64,000 nucleotides of DNA. Source: Pseudomonas sp. R-28-1W-6 (GTDB lineage: Bacteria > Pseudomonadota > Gammaproteobacteria > Pseudomonadales > Pseudomonadaceae). Positions 52,062 to 62,075 of this stretch are shown here, in pieces. The notes under the pieces are model-generated. The model was given only the letters and a program-made list of their open reading frames with translations. It did no database searches and was not told where the DNA came from. The number at the start of each line of letters is the position of its first letter. The first letter of the stretch is position 1. A program made the translations under genes and the position numbers. The stretch covers positions 47,061 to 111,060 of the forward strand of contig NZ_WELK01000012.1 in assembly GCF_009799925.1 (NCBI RefSeq), written 5' to 3'.

Positions 52062-53795
52062 ATGGCGCAGCAACGACCGGCCGCCGATATCGCCCGTCAG
52101 ATCCTCGACGGTTTCGACGACTATCGCGAGCACTTCCGTGAGATCACCAATGGCGCCCGGGCACGCTTCGAGAAGGCCCAGTGGCAGGAGGCGCAGGCCG
52201 CCTCGGCGGCGCGCATCAACCTCTACGAGGAAAAGGTCAGCGAAGTGGGCAAGCGCCTGCGGGCCAGCTTCAGCGACGACTTCCTGCTGGATGTCGAACT
52301 GTGGCCGCTGGTGAAAAGCGCCTACATCACCCTGATCGACCAGCGCTACGACGACGAACTGGCGGAGACCTGGTTCAACTCGATCTTCTGCGGCCTGTTC
52401 AGCCATGACCAGATCAGCGATGGCTGCATGTTCATCCACACCACGCGGCCGGCCCTGCGCCCCCAGGCCAGTGCGCCGCAAACCCGCATCTACCGGCCGC
52501 AGGGCAACCTGCAGCAGGCCTTGCAGGCGGTATTCGGCGATTACCGCTTCAGCGTCGACTTCGAGAACCTCGAGCGCGATATCCAGCGCCTAGAAACCCA
52601 GCTGCGCGCCAACCTGCCGGACTGGGTGTGCAAGGATCCGGAGCTGACCATCGAGCTGTTCTCCTCGACCCTGTACCGCAACAAGGGCGCCTACCTGGTC
52701 GGGCGCGTCTATACCCGCGACGAGCAGTGGCCGCTGGTGATTCCGCTGCTGCACCGCGAAGGGCAGGGCATCCAGATCGACACCCTGATCACCGACGAGG
52801 CGGAAGTCTCGATCATCTTCTCCTTCACCCGTTCCTACTTCATGGTGCGGGTGGAGATCCCGGCGGAGTTCATCGGCTTCCTCAAGCGCATCCTGCCGGG
52901 CAAGCACATCGCCGAGCTGTACACCTCGATCGGCTTCTACAAGCACGGCAAGTCGGAGTTCTACCGGGCGCTGATCAACCACCTGGCCAGCACCGACGAC
53001 AAGTTCATCATGGCCCCCGGCGTGCGCGGCATGGTCATGAGCGTGTTCACCCTGCCGGGCTTCAACACGGTGTTCAAGATCATCAAGGACCGCTTCTCGC
53101 CATCGAAGAACGTCGACCGCGCCACGGTGATCGAGAAGTACCGCCTGGTGAAGAGCGTCGACCGGGTCGGGCGCATGGCCGATACCCAGGAGTTTGCCGA
53201 CTTCCGCTTCCCCAAGGCCAAGTTCGACCCCGAGTGCCTGGCCGAGCTGCTGGAAGTGGCACCGTCCACGGTCGAGATCGAGAACGGCGACACCGTGCTG
53301 ATCCGCCACTGCTGGACCGAGCGGCGCATGATCCCGCTGAACATCTACCTGGAGAGCGCCAATGAGGCGCAGATGCGCGAGGCCCTGGAAGACTACGGCC
53401 TGGCGATCAAGCAACTGGCCGCGGCGAACATCTTCCCCGGTGACATGCTGCTGAAGAACTTCGGCGTCACCCGCCATGGCCGCGTGGTGTTCTACGACTA
53501 CGACGAGATCTGCTACCTGACCGAGGCCAACTTCCGGCGCATCCCGCCGCCGCGTTACCCGGAAGACGAGATGTCTTCCGAGCCCTGGTATTCGGTGGCG
53601 CCGCTGGACGTGTTCCCCGAGGAGTTCCCGCCGTTCCTGTTCGCCGACATCCGCCAGCGCCGCCTGTTCAACAAGCTGCATGGCGACCTGTTCGACGCCG
53701 CCTACTGGCAGGGGCTGCAGGAAGCGATTCGCGCCGGCAAGGTGATCGACGTGTTCCCCTACCGGCGCAAGGAAGTGGCCGACACCATCCAGTAA
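52062..53795 (+). CDS. aceK: Isocitrate dehydrogenase kinase/phosphatase AceK
   Basis: 577 residues, the family length. PGVRGMVMSVFTLPG, VFKIIKDRFSPSKN and the DYDEICYL (Mg-binding Asp) are AceK signatures, with the YTSIGFYKHGKSEFYRAL segment. It switches isocitrate dehydrogenase on and off and so sends carbon to the glyoxylate shunt. The ATG at 52062 starts MAQQRP; a terminator lies upstream, so it has its own promoter. Confidence 0.96.
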   Translation: MAQQRPAADIARQILDGFDDYREHFREITNGARARFEKAQWQEAQAASAARINLYEEKVSEVGKRLRASFSDDFLLDVELWPLVKSAYITLIDQRYDDELAETWFNSIFCGLFSHDQISDGCMFIHTTRPALRPQASAPQTRIYRPQGNLQQALQAVFGDYRFSVDFENLERDIQRLETQLRANLPDWVCKDPELTIELFSSTLYRNKGAYLVGRVYTRDEQWPLVIPLLHREGQGIQIDTLITDEAEVSIIFSFTRSYFMVRVEIPAEFIGFLKRILPGKHIAELYTSIGFYKHGKSEFYRALINHLASTDDKFIMAPGVRGMVMSVFTLPGFNTVFKIIKDRFSPSKNVDRATVIEKYRLVKSVDRVGRMADTQEFADFRFPKAKFDPECLAELLEVAPSTVEIENGDTVLIRHCWTERRMIPLNIYLESANEAQMREALEDYGLAIKQLAAANIFPGDMLLKNFGVTRHGRVVFYDYDEICYLTEANFRRIPPPRYPEDEMSSEPWYSVAPLDVFPEEFPPFLFADIRQRRLFNKLHGDLFDAAYWQGLQEAIRAGKVIDVFPYRRKEVADTIQ

Positions 53796-53907
53796 CGCGA
53801 CCATTGATCTGCGACAGCCGGCGGCTGGCCGGCGCGAACTAACCTATGCTCAGAAGTGGCCGCTGCCAGCGGCCATGACTGCATTGCCCCAGGCAGGAGG
53901 AAGTCGC

Positions 53908-54033
53908 ATGAAAGCCAAATTGCACAGTCTTATCCGTCAGTGCCTGATTGCCCTTGGCGTCGTCGAGGCTCCGCGCCTGCAGCCGATCCCGGTCCGCCGC
54001 CAGCCGGCGCCGCGGGATCCGCGCCGCGGCTAA
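53908..54033 (+). CDS. Small ORF downstream of aceK
   Basis: 41 residues, MKAKLHSLIRQCLIALGVVEAP then a Pro/Arg-rich basic tail. It has a perfect AGGAGG 5 to 6 bases before the ATG, which argues it is translated. One possible amphipathic helix at the start. No known family. It could be a small regulatory or membrane-surface protein. Confidence 0.55.
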   Translation: MKAKLHSLIRQCLIALGVVEAPRLQPIPVRRQPAPRDPRRG

Positions 54034-54105
54034 GCGCTGCAGCACAGCCCATCGGTAAAGTCTCGGCGGGGAGGCGCAAGGCGTCCCGCAGCGCCGTGGC
54101 GCGTG

Positions 54106-54132
54106 GCATTGCCATTGCCATTGCCATTGCCG
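54106..54132. repeat. Hexanucleotide tandem repeat (CATTGC)
   Basis: About four copies of CATTGC in tandem, in the space between the small ORF and the chemoreceptor gene. The unit could slip and vary in number. Confidence 0.7.
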
Positions 54133-54315
54133 GCCGGGGGGCATCGCTGAGATCGCGTCGGTCTCGGTCTTTATCCGTGCAGCCCCGTATTCTCTAGGCT
54201 GTAGCGTGATGTCGGAGTAATGGCACGGGCGTGCTGGTGAATTTTCTGGGCTGTGCTAGACAATATTGGGTGAGCCCGGAAGTCCGCCATCAACCTTATT
54301 CAAGGATGATCTCCC

Positions 54316-55881
54316 ATGCGCCAGAATCTCCCCGTGTCTCAGCAGGAAAGAACCTTTCCCGCTGCGGAACGCCTGATCTCGACGACCGACCTGAACAGCA
54401 AGATCACCTATTGCAACGACGCCTTCGTCTCGATCAGCGGCTTCACCCGCGAAGAGCTGATTGGCCAGCCGCATAACCTGGTGCGCCATCCGGACATGCC
54501 GCCAGCGGTATTCGGCCATATGTGGGAGACCATCAAGCAGGGCAAGCCCTGGATGGGGGTGGTCAAGAACCGCGCCAAGAATGGCGATTACTACTGGGTC
54601 AGCGCCTATGTCACGCCGATCTACGAGAATGGCAAGATGGCGGGTTACGAGTCGGTGCGCTCGCTGCCCACGGCCGAGCAGAAGCGCCGCGCCGAAGCGC
54701 TCTACGCGCGCTTGCGGGCCGGCAAGCCGCCGGTGCCCATGCTCGAAGCCTGGACCTATGACCTGGTGCGTTGCTGGCCACTGATTCTGGCGGGCTTGGT
54801 GATACTGGGCTCGCATTGGCTGCTCAGTGGTATCTGGCTGCCCGTTTTCATCCTGGCGGTGATGTTCGCCCTGGGTTCCTACCAGCTGTACAGCCAGCGC
54901 CAGTTGATCCGCAAAACCCTGGCCGAACACCCCAAGGCCTTCACCAGTGCCCTGGTGGCTCTGACTTACAGCGACAATCGCGGTGCCCAGGCTTTGCTCG
55001 ACATGGCGATGATCAGTGAAGAGGCGCGCCTGCAGACCGCCCTGACGCGCCTGGAAGATGCCGGTGAAAGTGTGCGGCAACGGGCCGCGCAGTCCGCCGA
55101 GCTGTCGCGTTCGGGCGCCGAGCTGCTGGACCAGCAACGCAGCGAGACGGATCAGTCGGCCACGGCGATCAACCAGATGGCCGCCACCATCCAGGAGGTG
55201 ACGCACAATGTGCAGAACACCTCGCACGCCGCCGAGGAGGCCGATCGCCTGGCCCTGCAGGGGCGCCAGTTGGCCGACAGCAGCCTGGAGGCGATGCAGC
55301 ACATGGCCGGGGCCGTGCACGAGATCGGTCGGGCGGTGAACGACCTGGCCGAGTCGACCCAGTCGATCGGCAGCGTGGCCGACGTGATCACCTCGATTGC
55401 CGAACAGACCAACCTGCTGGCACTGAATGCGGCGATCGAGGCCGCGCGCGCCGGCGAGCAGGGCCGCGGCTTTGCCGTGGTGGCCGACGAGGTGCGGGCG
55501 CTGGCCGGACGCACCCGCGAATCCACCGAGCAGATCCACCAGATCATCGCCTCGCTGCGCAGCGGCGCAGACCGGGCGGTCCACACTGCGGGCAAGGGCG
55601 AGGCCATCTCCCGCGAGAGCGTGCAGAGCGTCGAGGAGGTGCGTGAGGCCCTGGTCGGCATCAGCACCGCGGTGACCCGCATCACCGGCATGAGCCAGCA
55701 GATGGCTGCGGCTTCCGAGCAGCAGAGCCATGTGGCGGAAGATATCAGCCGGCAGATCACCCGCATCGCCCAGCTGTCCGACCACAGCGCCGGGCAGGCG
55801 CAGCAGGGCGCGGCGATTGGCCGGGAGCTGGAGCAGATGGCCGAGTACCTGCACAGCCTGGCGGAGCGCTTCAACCGCTAG
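54316..55881 (+). CDS. Aer-like PAS chemoreceptor
   Basis: 521 residues. PAS domain at 10-125 (SKITYCNDAFVSISGFTREELIGQPHNLVRHPDMP is the flavin-binding type), two membrane helices near 155-195, a HAMP-like stretch and the signalling domain at 220-520 with the hairpin EQTNLLALNAAIEAARAGEQ. No periplasmic sensor: it senses redox or oxygen inside the cell, as Aer does. Confidence 0.93.
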   Translation: MRQNLPVSQQERTFPAAERLISTTDLNSKITYCNDAFVSISGFTREELIGQPHNLVRHPDMPPAVFGHMWETIKQGKPWMGVVKNRAKNGDYYWVSAYVTPIYENGKMAGYESVRSLPTAEQKRRAEALYARLRAGKPPVPMLEAWTYDLVRCWPLILAGLVILGSHWLLSGIWLPVFILAVMFALGSYQLYSQRQLIRKTLAEHPKAFTSALVALTYSDNRGAQALLDMAMISEEARLQTALTRLEDAGESVRQRAAQSAELSRSGAELLDQQRSETDQSATAINQMAATIQEVTHNVQNTSHAAEEADRLALQGRQLADSSLEAMQHMAGAVHEIGRAVNDLAESTQSIGSVADVITSIAEQTNLLALNAAIEAARAGEQGRGFAVVADEVRALAGRTRESTEQIHQIIASLRSGADRAVHTAGKGEAISRESVQSVEEVREALVGISTAVTRITGMSQQMAAASEQQSHVAEDISRQITRIAQLSDHSAGQAQQGAAIGRELEQMAEYLHSLAERFNR

Positions 55882-55953
55882 CTGCGAGCCGCACTGCTTG
55901 CAGTTGCCGATACGGGTTAAAGCGGCCGGCTGGAACCCGGGCCGCTGCCCCCG

Positions 55954-55984
55954 GAAGACCCGGCCATGCCGGGTCTTCGCCTTT
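55954..55984 (+). terminator. Hairpin terminator behind the chemoreceptor gene
   Basis: GAAGACCCGGC CAT GCCGGGTCTTC is a perfect 11-base stem, with only a short T-run (CCTTTG). Confidence 0.7.
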
Positions 55985-56103
55985 GTGCGCTGCCCAGTGC
56001 GCGCGGGCGTGTGCCCTTTGCCCGCGCTCGGCCATCCGCTCGGCGGTGATGTGCGGCGCTGCACGGCGCCTGTGGCACACTGCGCGGCCGAAGGAGAACC
56101 CCG

Positions 56104-56697
56104 ATGTCCCGACCTTGCTGCGAGCGCTGCGCCCGGCCGCAGAGCCATTGCCTGTGCCCATTGCTGGCCAACCTGCCGAGCCGTACGCGAGTGCTGATCC
56201 TGCAGCATCCGGATGAGGTGCGGCATGCCCTGAACACGGCGCGCCTGGCGGCGCTGGGCCTGCAGAATGCCGAGCTGCGGGTGGGCGAGGTGTTTGCCGA
56301 CCTGGCGCAATGGCTGGACCCGGCCTATCGCGCCTGCCTGCTGTTTCCGGGGGAGGGCGCACAGCCGTTGCCGCTGCTGCCCGAGGCCGGCGATGAGCGG
56401 CCGCTGCTGCTGGTGGTGCCGGATGGCACCTGGCGCAAGGCCCGCAAGCTGCTGCACGTGAATCCCGGGCTGGCCGCCTTGCCGCGGGTCTGCCTGCCGC
56501 CAGGGCTGGTCTCGCGCTATCGCTTGCGCAAGGCGCCGGCCGAGGGCGCGCTGGCCACCATCGAGGCGATCAGCGTTGCCCTGAACCTGCAGGAAGCGCC
56601 GGCCTGTTTCGACGAGCTGCTACGGCCATTCGAGGCATTGATCGAGGGGCAGATCGCGGCGATGGGCGAGGCCACGTTCCGCCGCAACCATCTGTAG
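56104..56697 (+). CDS. tapT: tRNA-uridine aminocarboxypropyltransferase (DTW family)
   Basis: 197 residues. DTW domain with the motif DGTWRKARKL and a four-Cys zinc-type cluster at the start (CCERCARPQSHCLC). It adds a 3-amino-3-carboxypropyl group to U47 of tRNA, using SAM. The enzyme from E. coli is TapT (YfiP). Confidence 0.88.
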   Translation: MSRPCCERCARPQSHCLCPLLANLPSRTRVLILQHPDEVRHALNTARLAALGLQNAELRVGEVFADLAQWLDPAYRACLLFPGEGAQPLPLLPEAGDERPLLLVVPDGTWRKARKLLHVNPGLAALPRVCLPPGLVSRYRLRKAPAEGALATIEAISVALNLQEAPACFDELLRPFEALIEGQIAAMGEATFRRNHL

Positions 56698-56767
56698 CAG
56701 TAGACCCTGTGCCGTCGGCAGTTTAATTGCCCTTGTGCGCGAACCGGGAGGCGAGCACTGGCTTTGC

Positions 56768-56815
56768 GTAGGAGCGGCTTCAGCCGCGAATTTCGCGGAT
56801 AAACCCGCTCCCGCA
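56768..56815. repeat. REP element
   Basis: GTAGGAGCGGCTTCAGCCGCG with a second arm AAACCCGCTCCCGC, at the 3' ends of tapT and the convergent lapC. Same family as 30978 and 39312. Confidence 0.8.
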
Positions 56816-56847
56816 GCAGCGGCTAGGCGCTGTAGCAAAGCCTGCGC

Positions 56848-58206
56848 TTAGCGCTCGCGCAGCGCCTCCGACCGGGCCTTGAGCACGGGTTTGAGCAGGT
56901 AGTCCAGCACGCTTTTCTCGCCAGTGATGATGTCCACGGTGGCGACCATGCCGGGGATGATCAGCAGCGGGTGCTCGTCGCTGCCCAGGTGGCTCCTGTC
57001 GGTGCGCACCTGGATCAGGTAGAAGCTGTTGCCTTCCTCGTCGGTGATGGTGTCGGCGCTGATCAGCTCCAGCTTGGCCTTGAGCCCGCCATAGATGGTG
57101 TAGTCGTAGGCGGTGAACTTGACCATGGCCTTCTGTCCCGGGTGCAGGAACGCCACATCCTGGGGGCGCACCTTGGCTTCGATCAGCAGGTTGTCTTCCA
57201 GCGGCACGACCTCGACCATCGTATCGCCGGGCTGCACGACGCCGCCGATGGTGTTGACCTTGAGCAGCTTGATCACCCCGTGCACCGGCGAAACCACGGT
57301 GGTGCGGGTCACCCGGTCATCGATGGCGACGCTGGTGGAGGTGATCTTCTTCAGCTCGGTGCGCATTTCATTGAGTTCCTTGAAGGCATCCGAGCGAAAG
57401 CCCAGTTCGGACTCTTCGATGCGGCTCTTGATCTCCTCTACCGCCGACTCGGCCCGTGGAATGGCCAGGGTGGTGGCATCCAGCGAGCCGCGCACCTCCA
57501 CCGCGCTGCGGCGCAGGCGCAGGATCTCGACCTGGGAGATCGCCCCCGTCGCCACCAGCGGCTGCGACATGTTCAGTTCCTGCTGGATCAGCCCCAGGCT
57601 GGAGCGGTACTGCTGGGCCTTGGCGCGGAACTCGGCGAGCTCCTGGGTCTTCTGTTGCAGCTGTTCGCGCAGGGTGTTCTGCTCGCTGTGCAGGCGCTGC
57701 TGGCGCGAGCGATACAGGGCCATCTCATCCTCGACCAGCTGCGGCGCGACTTTTACCAGCTCCTCGGGCAGCGCCAGGGGGCGGCCCTCGGCCTCGGCGC
57801 TGAGGCGTTCGACCCGGGCGACCAGGGCCATGCGGTCGGCCTCGGTCTCGCCACGGTTGGAGAGGAAACGGGTGTCGTCCAGGCGCAGCAAGGTGTCGCC
57901 CTTGTTCACCACCTGGCCTTCGCGTACGAAGATCTCCGTGACGATGCCGCCTTCGAGGTTCTGGATCACCTGGACCTTGCTCGAGGGAATGGCCTTGCCT
58001 TCACCGGTGGTGACCTCCTCCAGCACGGCGAACTTGGCCCAGACCAGGGCGGCCAGCAGGCAGGCGCAGACCGTCCACACGGTGGCCCGGGCCAGCCAGG
58101 GCGAGTCTTCGAGGACGGCTCCGTCCACCTCGGGCATGAACTCGGTGTCCTGCTTGTGTTTCTGCAGGCTGCCGAAGTAGTCACGAATCGATTGGCTCAG
58201 TTCCAT
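56848..58206 (-). CDS. lapC: Type I secretion adaptor (HlyD/LapC)
   Basis: 452 residues: a cytoplasmic start, one membrane helix (about 38-60), a lipoyl half (GGIVTEIFVREGQVVNKGDTL), a long coiled hairpin (about 115-300) and the beta-barrel half. It links the LapB ABC transporter to the outer-membrane channel LapE. Starts 25 bases downstream of the lapB stop; the operon order on - is lapE-lapB-lapC. Confidence 0.92.
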   Translation of the reverse strand: MELSQSIRDYFGSLQKHKQDTEFMPEVDGAVLEDSPWLARATVWTVCACLLAALVWAKFAVLEEVTTGEGKAIPSSKVQVIQNLEGGIVTEIFVREGQVVNKGDTLLRLDDTRFLSNRGETEADRMALVARVERLSAEAEGRPLALPEELVKVAPQLVEDEMALYRSRQQRLHSEQNTLREQLQQKTQELAEFRAKAQQYRSSLGLIQQELNMSQPLVATGAISQVEILRLRRSAVEVRGSLDATTLAIPRAESAVEEIKSRIEESELGFRSDAFKELNEMRTELKKITSTSVAIDDRVTRTTVVSPVHGVIKLLKVNTIGGVVQPGDTMVEVVPLEDNLLIEAKVRPQDVAFLHPGQKAMVKFTAYDYTIYGGLKAKLELISADTITDEEGNSFYLIQVRTDRSHLGSDEHPLLIIPGMVATVDIITGEKSVLDYLLKPVLKARSEALRER

Positions 58207-58231
58207 GCACGACCTCCAGCGGGGCAGCGCG

Positions 58232-60379
58232 TCATACCGCCGCCGGACCGACGCGGCCCTTGCGCAGGGCTTCGATCACGGCTTCCTTGGGGCCATCGGC
58301 GACGACATGGCCATTGTCGAGCACCACCAGACGATCGACCAGGCTGAGCATCGAGGCCCGATGGGTAATCAGCAGCACGGTCTTGCCTTGTGCCCAGCCG
58401 TGCAGGCGGTTGCGCAGGATGTCCTCGCTGGTGTTGTCCATGGCGCTGGTCGGCTCGTCGAGCAACAGGATCGGCGGGTCGAGAAGCAGGGCGCGTGCCA
58501 GCAATACCGCCTGGCGCTGGCCGCCGGAGAGAAGCTGGCCGCGTTCGCCCACCGGACGGTCGAAGCCCCTGGGATGCTGCCGCGCCAGTTCGGACACCCC
58601 GGTCAGCTCCGCCACTTCGAGCATGCGCGCATCGCTGACATAGCGCGCGCCAAGGGTCAGGTTGTCGCGCAGGCTGCCGGCCAGCAGCGGCAGGTCATGG
58701 GCGACATAGCCGATCTGGTGGCGCAGGTCGGCGACATCCAGCTGGCGCAGGTCGAGGCCATCGAGGAGGATCTGCCCTTCATCCGGGGTGTAGAAGTTCA
58801 TCACGAGGCGGGCCAGGGTGCTCTTGCCCGAACCGCTGCGGCCGATGATGCCGACCCGTTCCCCGGCAGCCAGGTGCAGGCTGACCTTGGCCAGGGCCGG
58901 CGTGCTCTGTCCGGGATAGCTGAAGCTGACCTGGCGCACGTCGAGGGCGCCCTTGAGCTGAGTGCGTTCCAGCGGGCGTTGGTTGGCTTGGCGCTCCTGC
59001 GGCAGGGCCATCAGGGCGTCGGTGCTGGTCATGGTCAGGCGCGCCTGCTGGTAGCGGGTGATCAACCCGGCAATCTGCCCGAGGGGCGACAGCACGCGAC
59101 TGCCGAGCATGTAGCAGGCGACCAGGGCGCCGACACTCAGGTGCCCGGCAATGATGATGTAAACCCCGGCGACTATGGTGGCCATGCCGGCGACCTGCTG
59201 GAAGAACAGGGTACCGTTGGTGGCCAGGGAGGCCAGGAAGCGACTGTGGTTGTCCAGGCGGGTGAGGGCGCCGTGGGTCTTTTCCCAGCGGTGCTGGCGT
59301 TCGCTCTCGGCACCGCAGGCCTTGAGGGTTTCCAGGCCGCCGAGCGTCTCGATCAGCAGGGCCTGGCGTTCGGCCCCCAGGACCAGGCTCTTCTGTACCG
59401 TGTCGCGCAGGCGGGCCTGGATGATCAGCGCGAAGATCGCGGTGATCGGGAAGGCCAGCAGCGGGATCACCACCAGCCAGCCGCCGAGCAGGCCGATGAT
59501 CACGATCATCAAGACGGAGAAGGGCAGGTCGATCAGGCTGGTCAGCGTGACCGCCGTCAGGAATTCGCGCAGTCCCTGAAAGTCGTGAATGCTCTGGGCA
59601 AAGCCGCCGATCGTCGCCGGGCGCGCCTTCATCGACATGCCGGTGATGCGTTCGAACAGGGTGGCGGACAGCACCACGTCGGTCTTCTTGCCGGCCACAT
59701 CCAGCAGGTGGGCGCGCAGCACGCGCAGCAGCAACTCAAAGCCGCTGCCGATGAACAGGCCGATGACCAGTACCCACAGGGTTGCGGTGGCCTGGTTGGG
59801 CACCACGCGGTCGTAGGTCTGCATGACGAACAACGGCACCATCAGGCCGAGCAGGTTGATCAGCAGGCTGGCAAGGACCGCGTCGGTATAGAGCCAGCGC
59901 GACAGCTTCAAGGTATCGCGGAACCAAGCCTCGATGCGTGGCACCAGTGGGTTGCGCACATCCTCCAGTTCATGCCGCGGGCGGGCGAACAGTGCCTGCC
60001 CCGAGTATTCCAGGGCCAGGTGTTCATGGCTGACCCACTGCTCGCCGCCTTCGGACTCGCACGGCAGGATCAGCAGCTTGTTCTGCGGGCCGATCTTGCG
60101 CAGCACGGCGCTGCGGCCATCTTTGAGCAGCAGCAATACCGGCAGGTTGAGTGGCGAGATGGCGCTCAGCTCGCGCCGCAGTATGCGCCCCTGCAGGCCG
60201 GCCCTGGCGGCGGCGCGGGGCAACAGCTCGGCAGTCAGGCGTTGTGCGGGCATGGGCAGGCCGGCCGTGAGGCTGGCGCGACTGGCGGAACAATCATGCA
60301 GTTTGCAAAGGATCAGCAATCCGTCCAACAGCGGGTCGTCGTGACTCTGCCGTTGGTCATCGGAGGGTGTCCGTTCCAT
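58232..60379 (-). CDS. lapB: Type I secretion ABC transporter (LapB-type)
   Basis: 715 residues: an N-terminal C39-peptidase-like domain (about 1-140, lacking the catalytic Cys pattern), six membrane helices, and an ABC domain with Walker A GRSGSGKST, signature LSGGQRQAVLLAR and Walker B ILLLDEPTSAMD. It exports the adhesin in one step. The start could also be a TTG at 60388, which is better spaced from the AGGAG site. Confidence 0.93.
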   Translation of the reverse strand: MERTPSDDQRQSHDDPLLDGLLILCKLHDCSASRASLTAGLPMPAQRLTAELLPRAAARAGLQGRILRRELSAISPLNLPVLLLLKDGRSAVLRKIGPQNKLLILPCESEGGEQWVSHEHLALEYSGQALFARPRHELEDVRNPLVPRIEAWFRDTLKLSRWLYTDAVLASLLINLLGLMVPLFVMQTYDRVVPNQATATLWVLVIGLFIGSGFELLLRVLRAHLLDVAGKKTDVVLSATLFERITGMSMKARPATIGGFAQSIHDFQGLREFLTAVTLTSLIDLPFSVLMIVIIGLLGGWLVVIPLLAFPITAIFALIIQARLRDTVQKSLVLGAERQALLIETLGGLETLKACGAESERQHRWEKTHGALTRLDNHSRFLASLATNGTLFFQQVAGMATIVAGVYIIIAGHLSVGALVACYMLGSRVLSPLGQIAGLITRYQQARLTMTSTDALMALPQERQANQRPLERTQLKGALDVRQVSFSYPGQSTPALAKVSLHLAAGERVGIIGRSGSGKSTLARLVMNFYTPDEGQILLDGLDLRQLDVADLRHQIGYVAHDLPLLAGSLRDNLTLGARYVSDARMLEVAELTGVSELARQHPRGFDRPVGERGQLLSGGQRQAVLLARALLLDPPILLLDEPTSAMDNTSEDILRNRLHGWAQGKTVLLITHRASMLSLVDRLVVLDNGHVVADGPKEAVIEALRKGRVGPAAV

Positions 60380-60454
60380 GGTGGTCAAGGTCACTACTCC
60401 TGAGAGACCGTCTGCCAACAGTGGGCGTGTTGGCAGACGCTCCCTTCGCCGGGA

Positions 60455-61813
60455 TTACTTCATTTCCGGCAGGCGGGCCTCGCTCTTCACTTCGGTGAGG
60501 GCTACAGCTTCGGCCGGCAACACCACGTTCTGTTTCTTCAGCAGCTCTCCCGTGGCGGAGAGCACACGGTACATGGAGAACTCTTCGATATAACGCACCT
60601 CGGTGTAGCGACGGTTGGCGGTAAACAGTTCGTTCTCGCTGTCCAGCAGGTCGAGCAGGGTGCGCTGCCCCAGGCTGAACTGCTGCTGGTAGGCCTCGCG
60701 CACGCGCGAGGTGTAGTCGGCATAGTCACGTGCCTCGGGGGTTTGCAGGCGCGCGTTTTCCATGGCGTTCCAGGCCAGGGCCAGGTTCTCGTTGAGCACG
60801 CGCAGCGCATTGTTGCGAATGTCCATCGACTGGTTGATCTGGTGCGCCGCCGATTGTAGGCGCGCCTTGTCGCGCAGGCCGTTGAACAAGTTGTAGTTCA
60901 TTACCACGGCTGCCCGCCAGGTGTTGTAGTGGCCTTCATCGCCCTGGACGTTGTCGTCGGCGGTGGTGGCCAGTTCCAGGTCGAAGCGCGGGTAGAAGGG
61001 CGACTTGGCCACTTCGTACTGTTTCTCGGCGGCATTCACATCCGCCTGCGCCGATTTCAGGTAGGGGTTGTTGTCGATCACGGTCTGGCGGGCCAGGTTG
61101 ATGTCTTGCGGTACTTCGCCTTTCACCGTGCTGGGTTGCTCCAGTTCGTCGGGCATGCGGCCGACCGCGCTGAAGAAGTTGGCTTCTGCATCCGCCAGGT
61201 TGACCTGCTCGGTGTACAGGTTGTTCTTGGCCAGAGCCAGGCGCGCCTCGGACTGGTCGAGGTCGGCGGTGCTACCGACGCCCCGCTCGCTGCGCAGGCG
61301 GATTTGATCGTTGATGCGCTGGTGCGCCTGCAGGTTGTTCTCGGCCAGGCTCACCATTTCGCGACGCTTCAGGACATCCAGGTAGACCTCGGCGGTGCGC
61401 AGGGCCAGGCTTTCCGAGGTGGCGAGTACGTAGTAAGCCCGCGAGTTGACGACGGCCTCGGTGCGCGCCACCTCGTTGGGGGTGTTGAAACCGTCGAACA
61501 GCATTTGCCGCAGACGCAGCTCGGCGTCGCGATAGTTGAGGGTTTCCTTGTTGTGGTCGTTGTCCTGGGCGCGGGTGCTGGGGCTGTCGGTCTGCTCCCG
61601 GCCATAGCCCAGCAGCAGGTCGACGGTGGGCAGGTAGCCACCTTTGGCAACTTTCACCTCTTCATCCGTAGAGAGGCGGTCATTCATGCTGGCATGCAGT
61701 TCCGGATGATTGTCGATGGTGCTCTGGATCGCTTCGGCGAGCGTCATGGCCTGCACCTGCGTACTGAGCATGGCGAGCAGGATGCTGCTGCAGAGCGGTT
61801 TTAGAACGTGCAT
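60455..61813 (-). CDS. lapE: TolC-family outer-membrane channel of the adhesin secretion system
   Basis: 452 residues with a signal peptide (LAMLSTQVQA). Two TolC repeats, SIQSTIDNHPEL-like opening (AIQSTIDNHPELHASMND) and FDGFNTPNEVART, and the second-half hallmark NYNLFNGLRDKARLQSAAHQ. AAGGAG precedes the start. It is the first gene of the lapE-lapB-lapC operon and divergent from the adhesin. Confidence 0.93.
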   Translation of the reverse strand: MHVLKPLCSSILLAMLSTQVQAMTLAEAIQSTIDNHPELHASMNDRLSTDEEVKVAKGGYLPTVDLLLGYGREQTDSPSTRAQDNDHNKETLNYRDAELRLRQMLFDGFNTPNEVARTEAVVNSRAYYVLATSESLALRTAEVYLDVLKRREMVSLAENNLQAHQRINDQIRLRSERGVGSTADLDQSEARLALAKNNLYTEQVNLADAEANFFSAVGRMPDELEQPSTVKGEVPQDINLARQTVIDNNPYLKSAQADVNAAEKQYEVAKSPFYPRFDLELATTADDNVQGDEGHYNTWRAAVVMNYNLFNGLRDKARLQSAAHQINQSMDIRNNALRVLNENLALAWNAMENARLQTPEARDYADYTSRVREAYQQQFSLGQRTLLDLLDSENELFTANRRYTEVRYIEEFSMYRVLSATGELLKKQNVVLPAEAVALTEVKSEARLPEMK

Positions 61814-61865
61814 GAGGGGCTCTCCTTGATTCATATGCTCGGTCTTAACGCCAAAATAATGACAT

Positions 61866-62075
61866 CTAGTTCCTAGAAAGGCGCTTCAAGCCTGTTACAT
61901 CACAGCTAAGAACATCCTCAAGAGTAGCTAAGAAAAATTCAGAACAAGATTTATGAGAAATAAGTCTTATGCACTCCGTGATAACGGGCACATTGTTTCC
62001 TTCGTAAGCCGCGAGAAATGGGGTTTTCATGCCGTTTTGCGGTAAAGAATGATGGTCAGTCGCGGTTTGGAGCAT
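61866..62075 (-). pseudogene. Possible remnant of a LuxR-type regulator N-terminus
   Basis: A 69-codon frame in AT-rich sequence between the adhesin and lapE. The chain ITECIRLISHKSCSEFFLATLEDVLSCD has the spacing of the start of LuxR-type regulators found near some adhesin loci, but it stops before any HTH. It may be a broken gene or chance. Confidence 0.25.

Noticed and set aside
56104..56697. tapT as part of the lap secretion operon
   Set aside because: It is on the opposite strand, convergent, and separated by a REP element.
61866..62075. A full small gene in the lapE-lapA gap
   Set aside because: Only partial similarity, no good ribosome site; kept as a low-confidence remnant.
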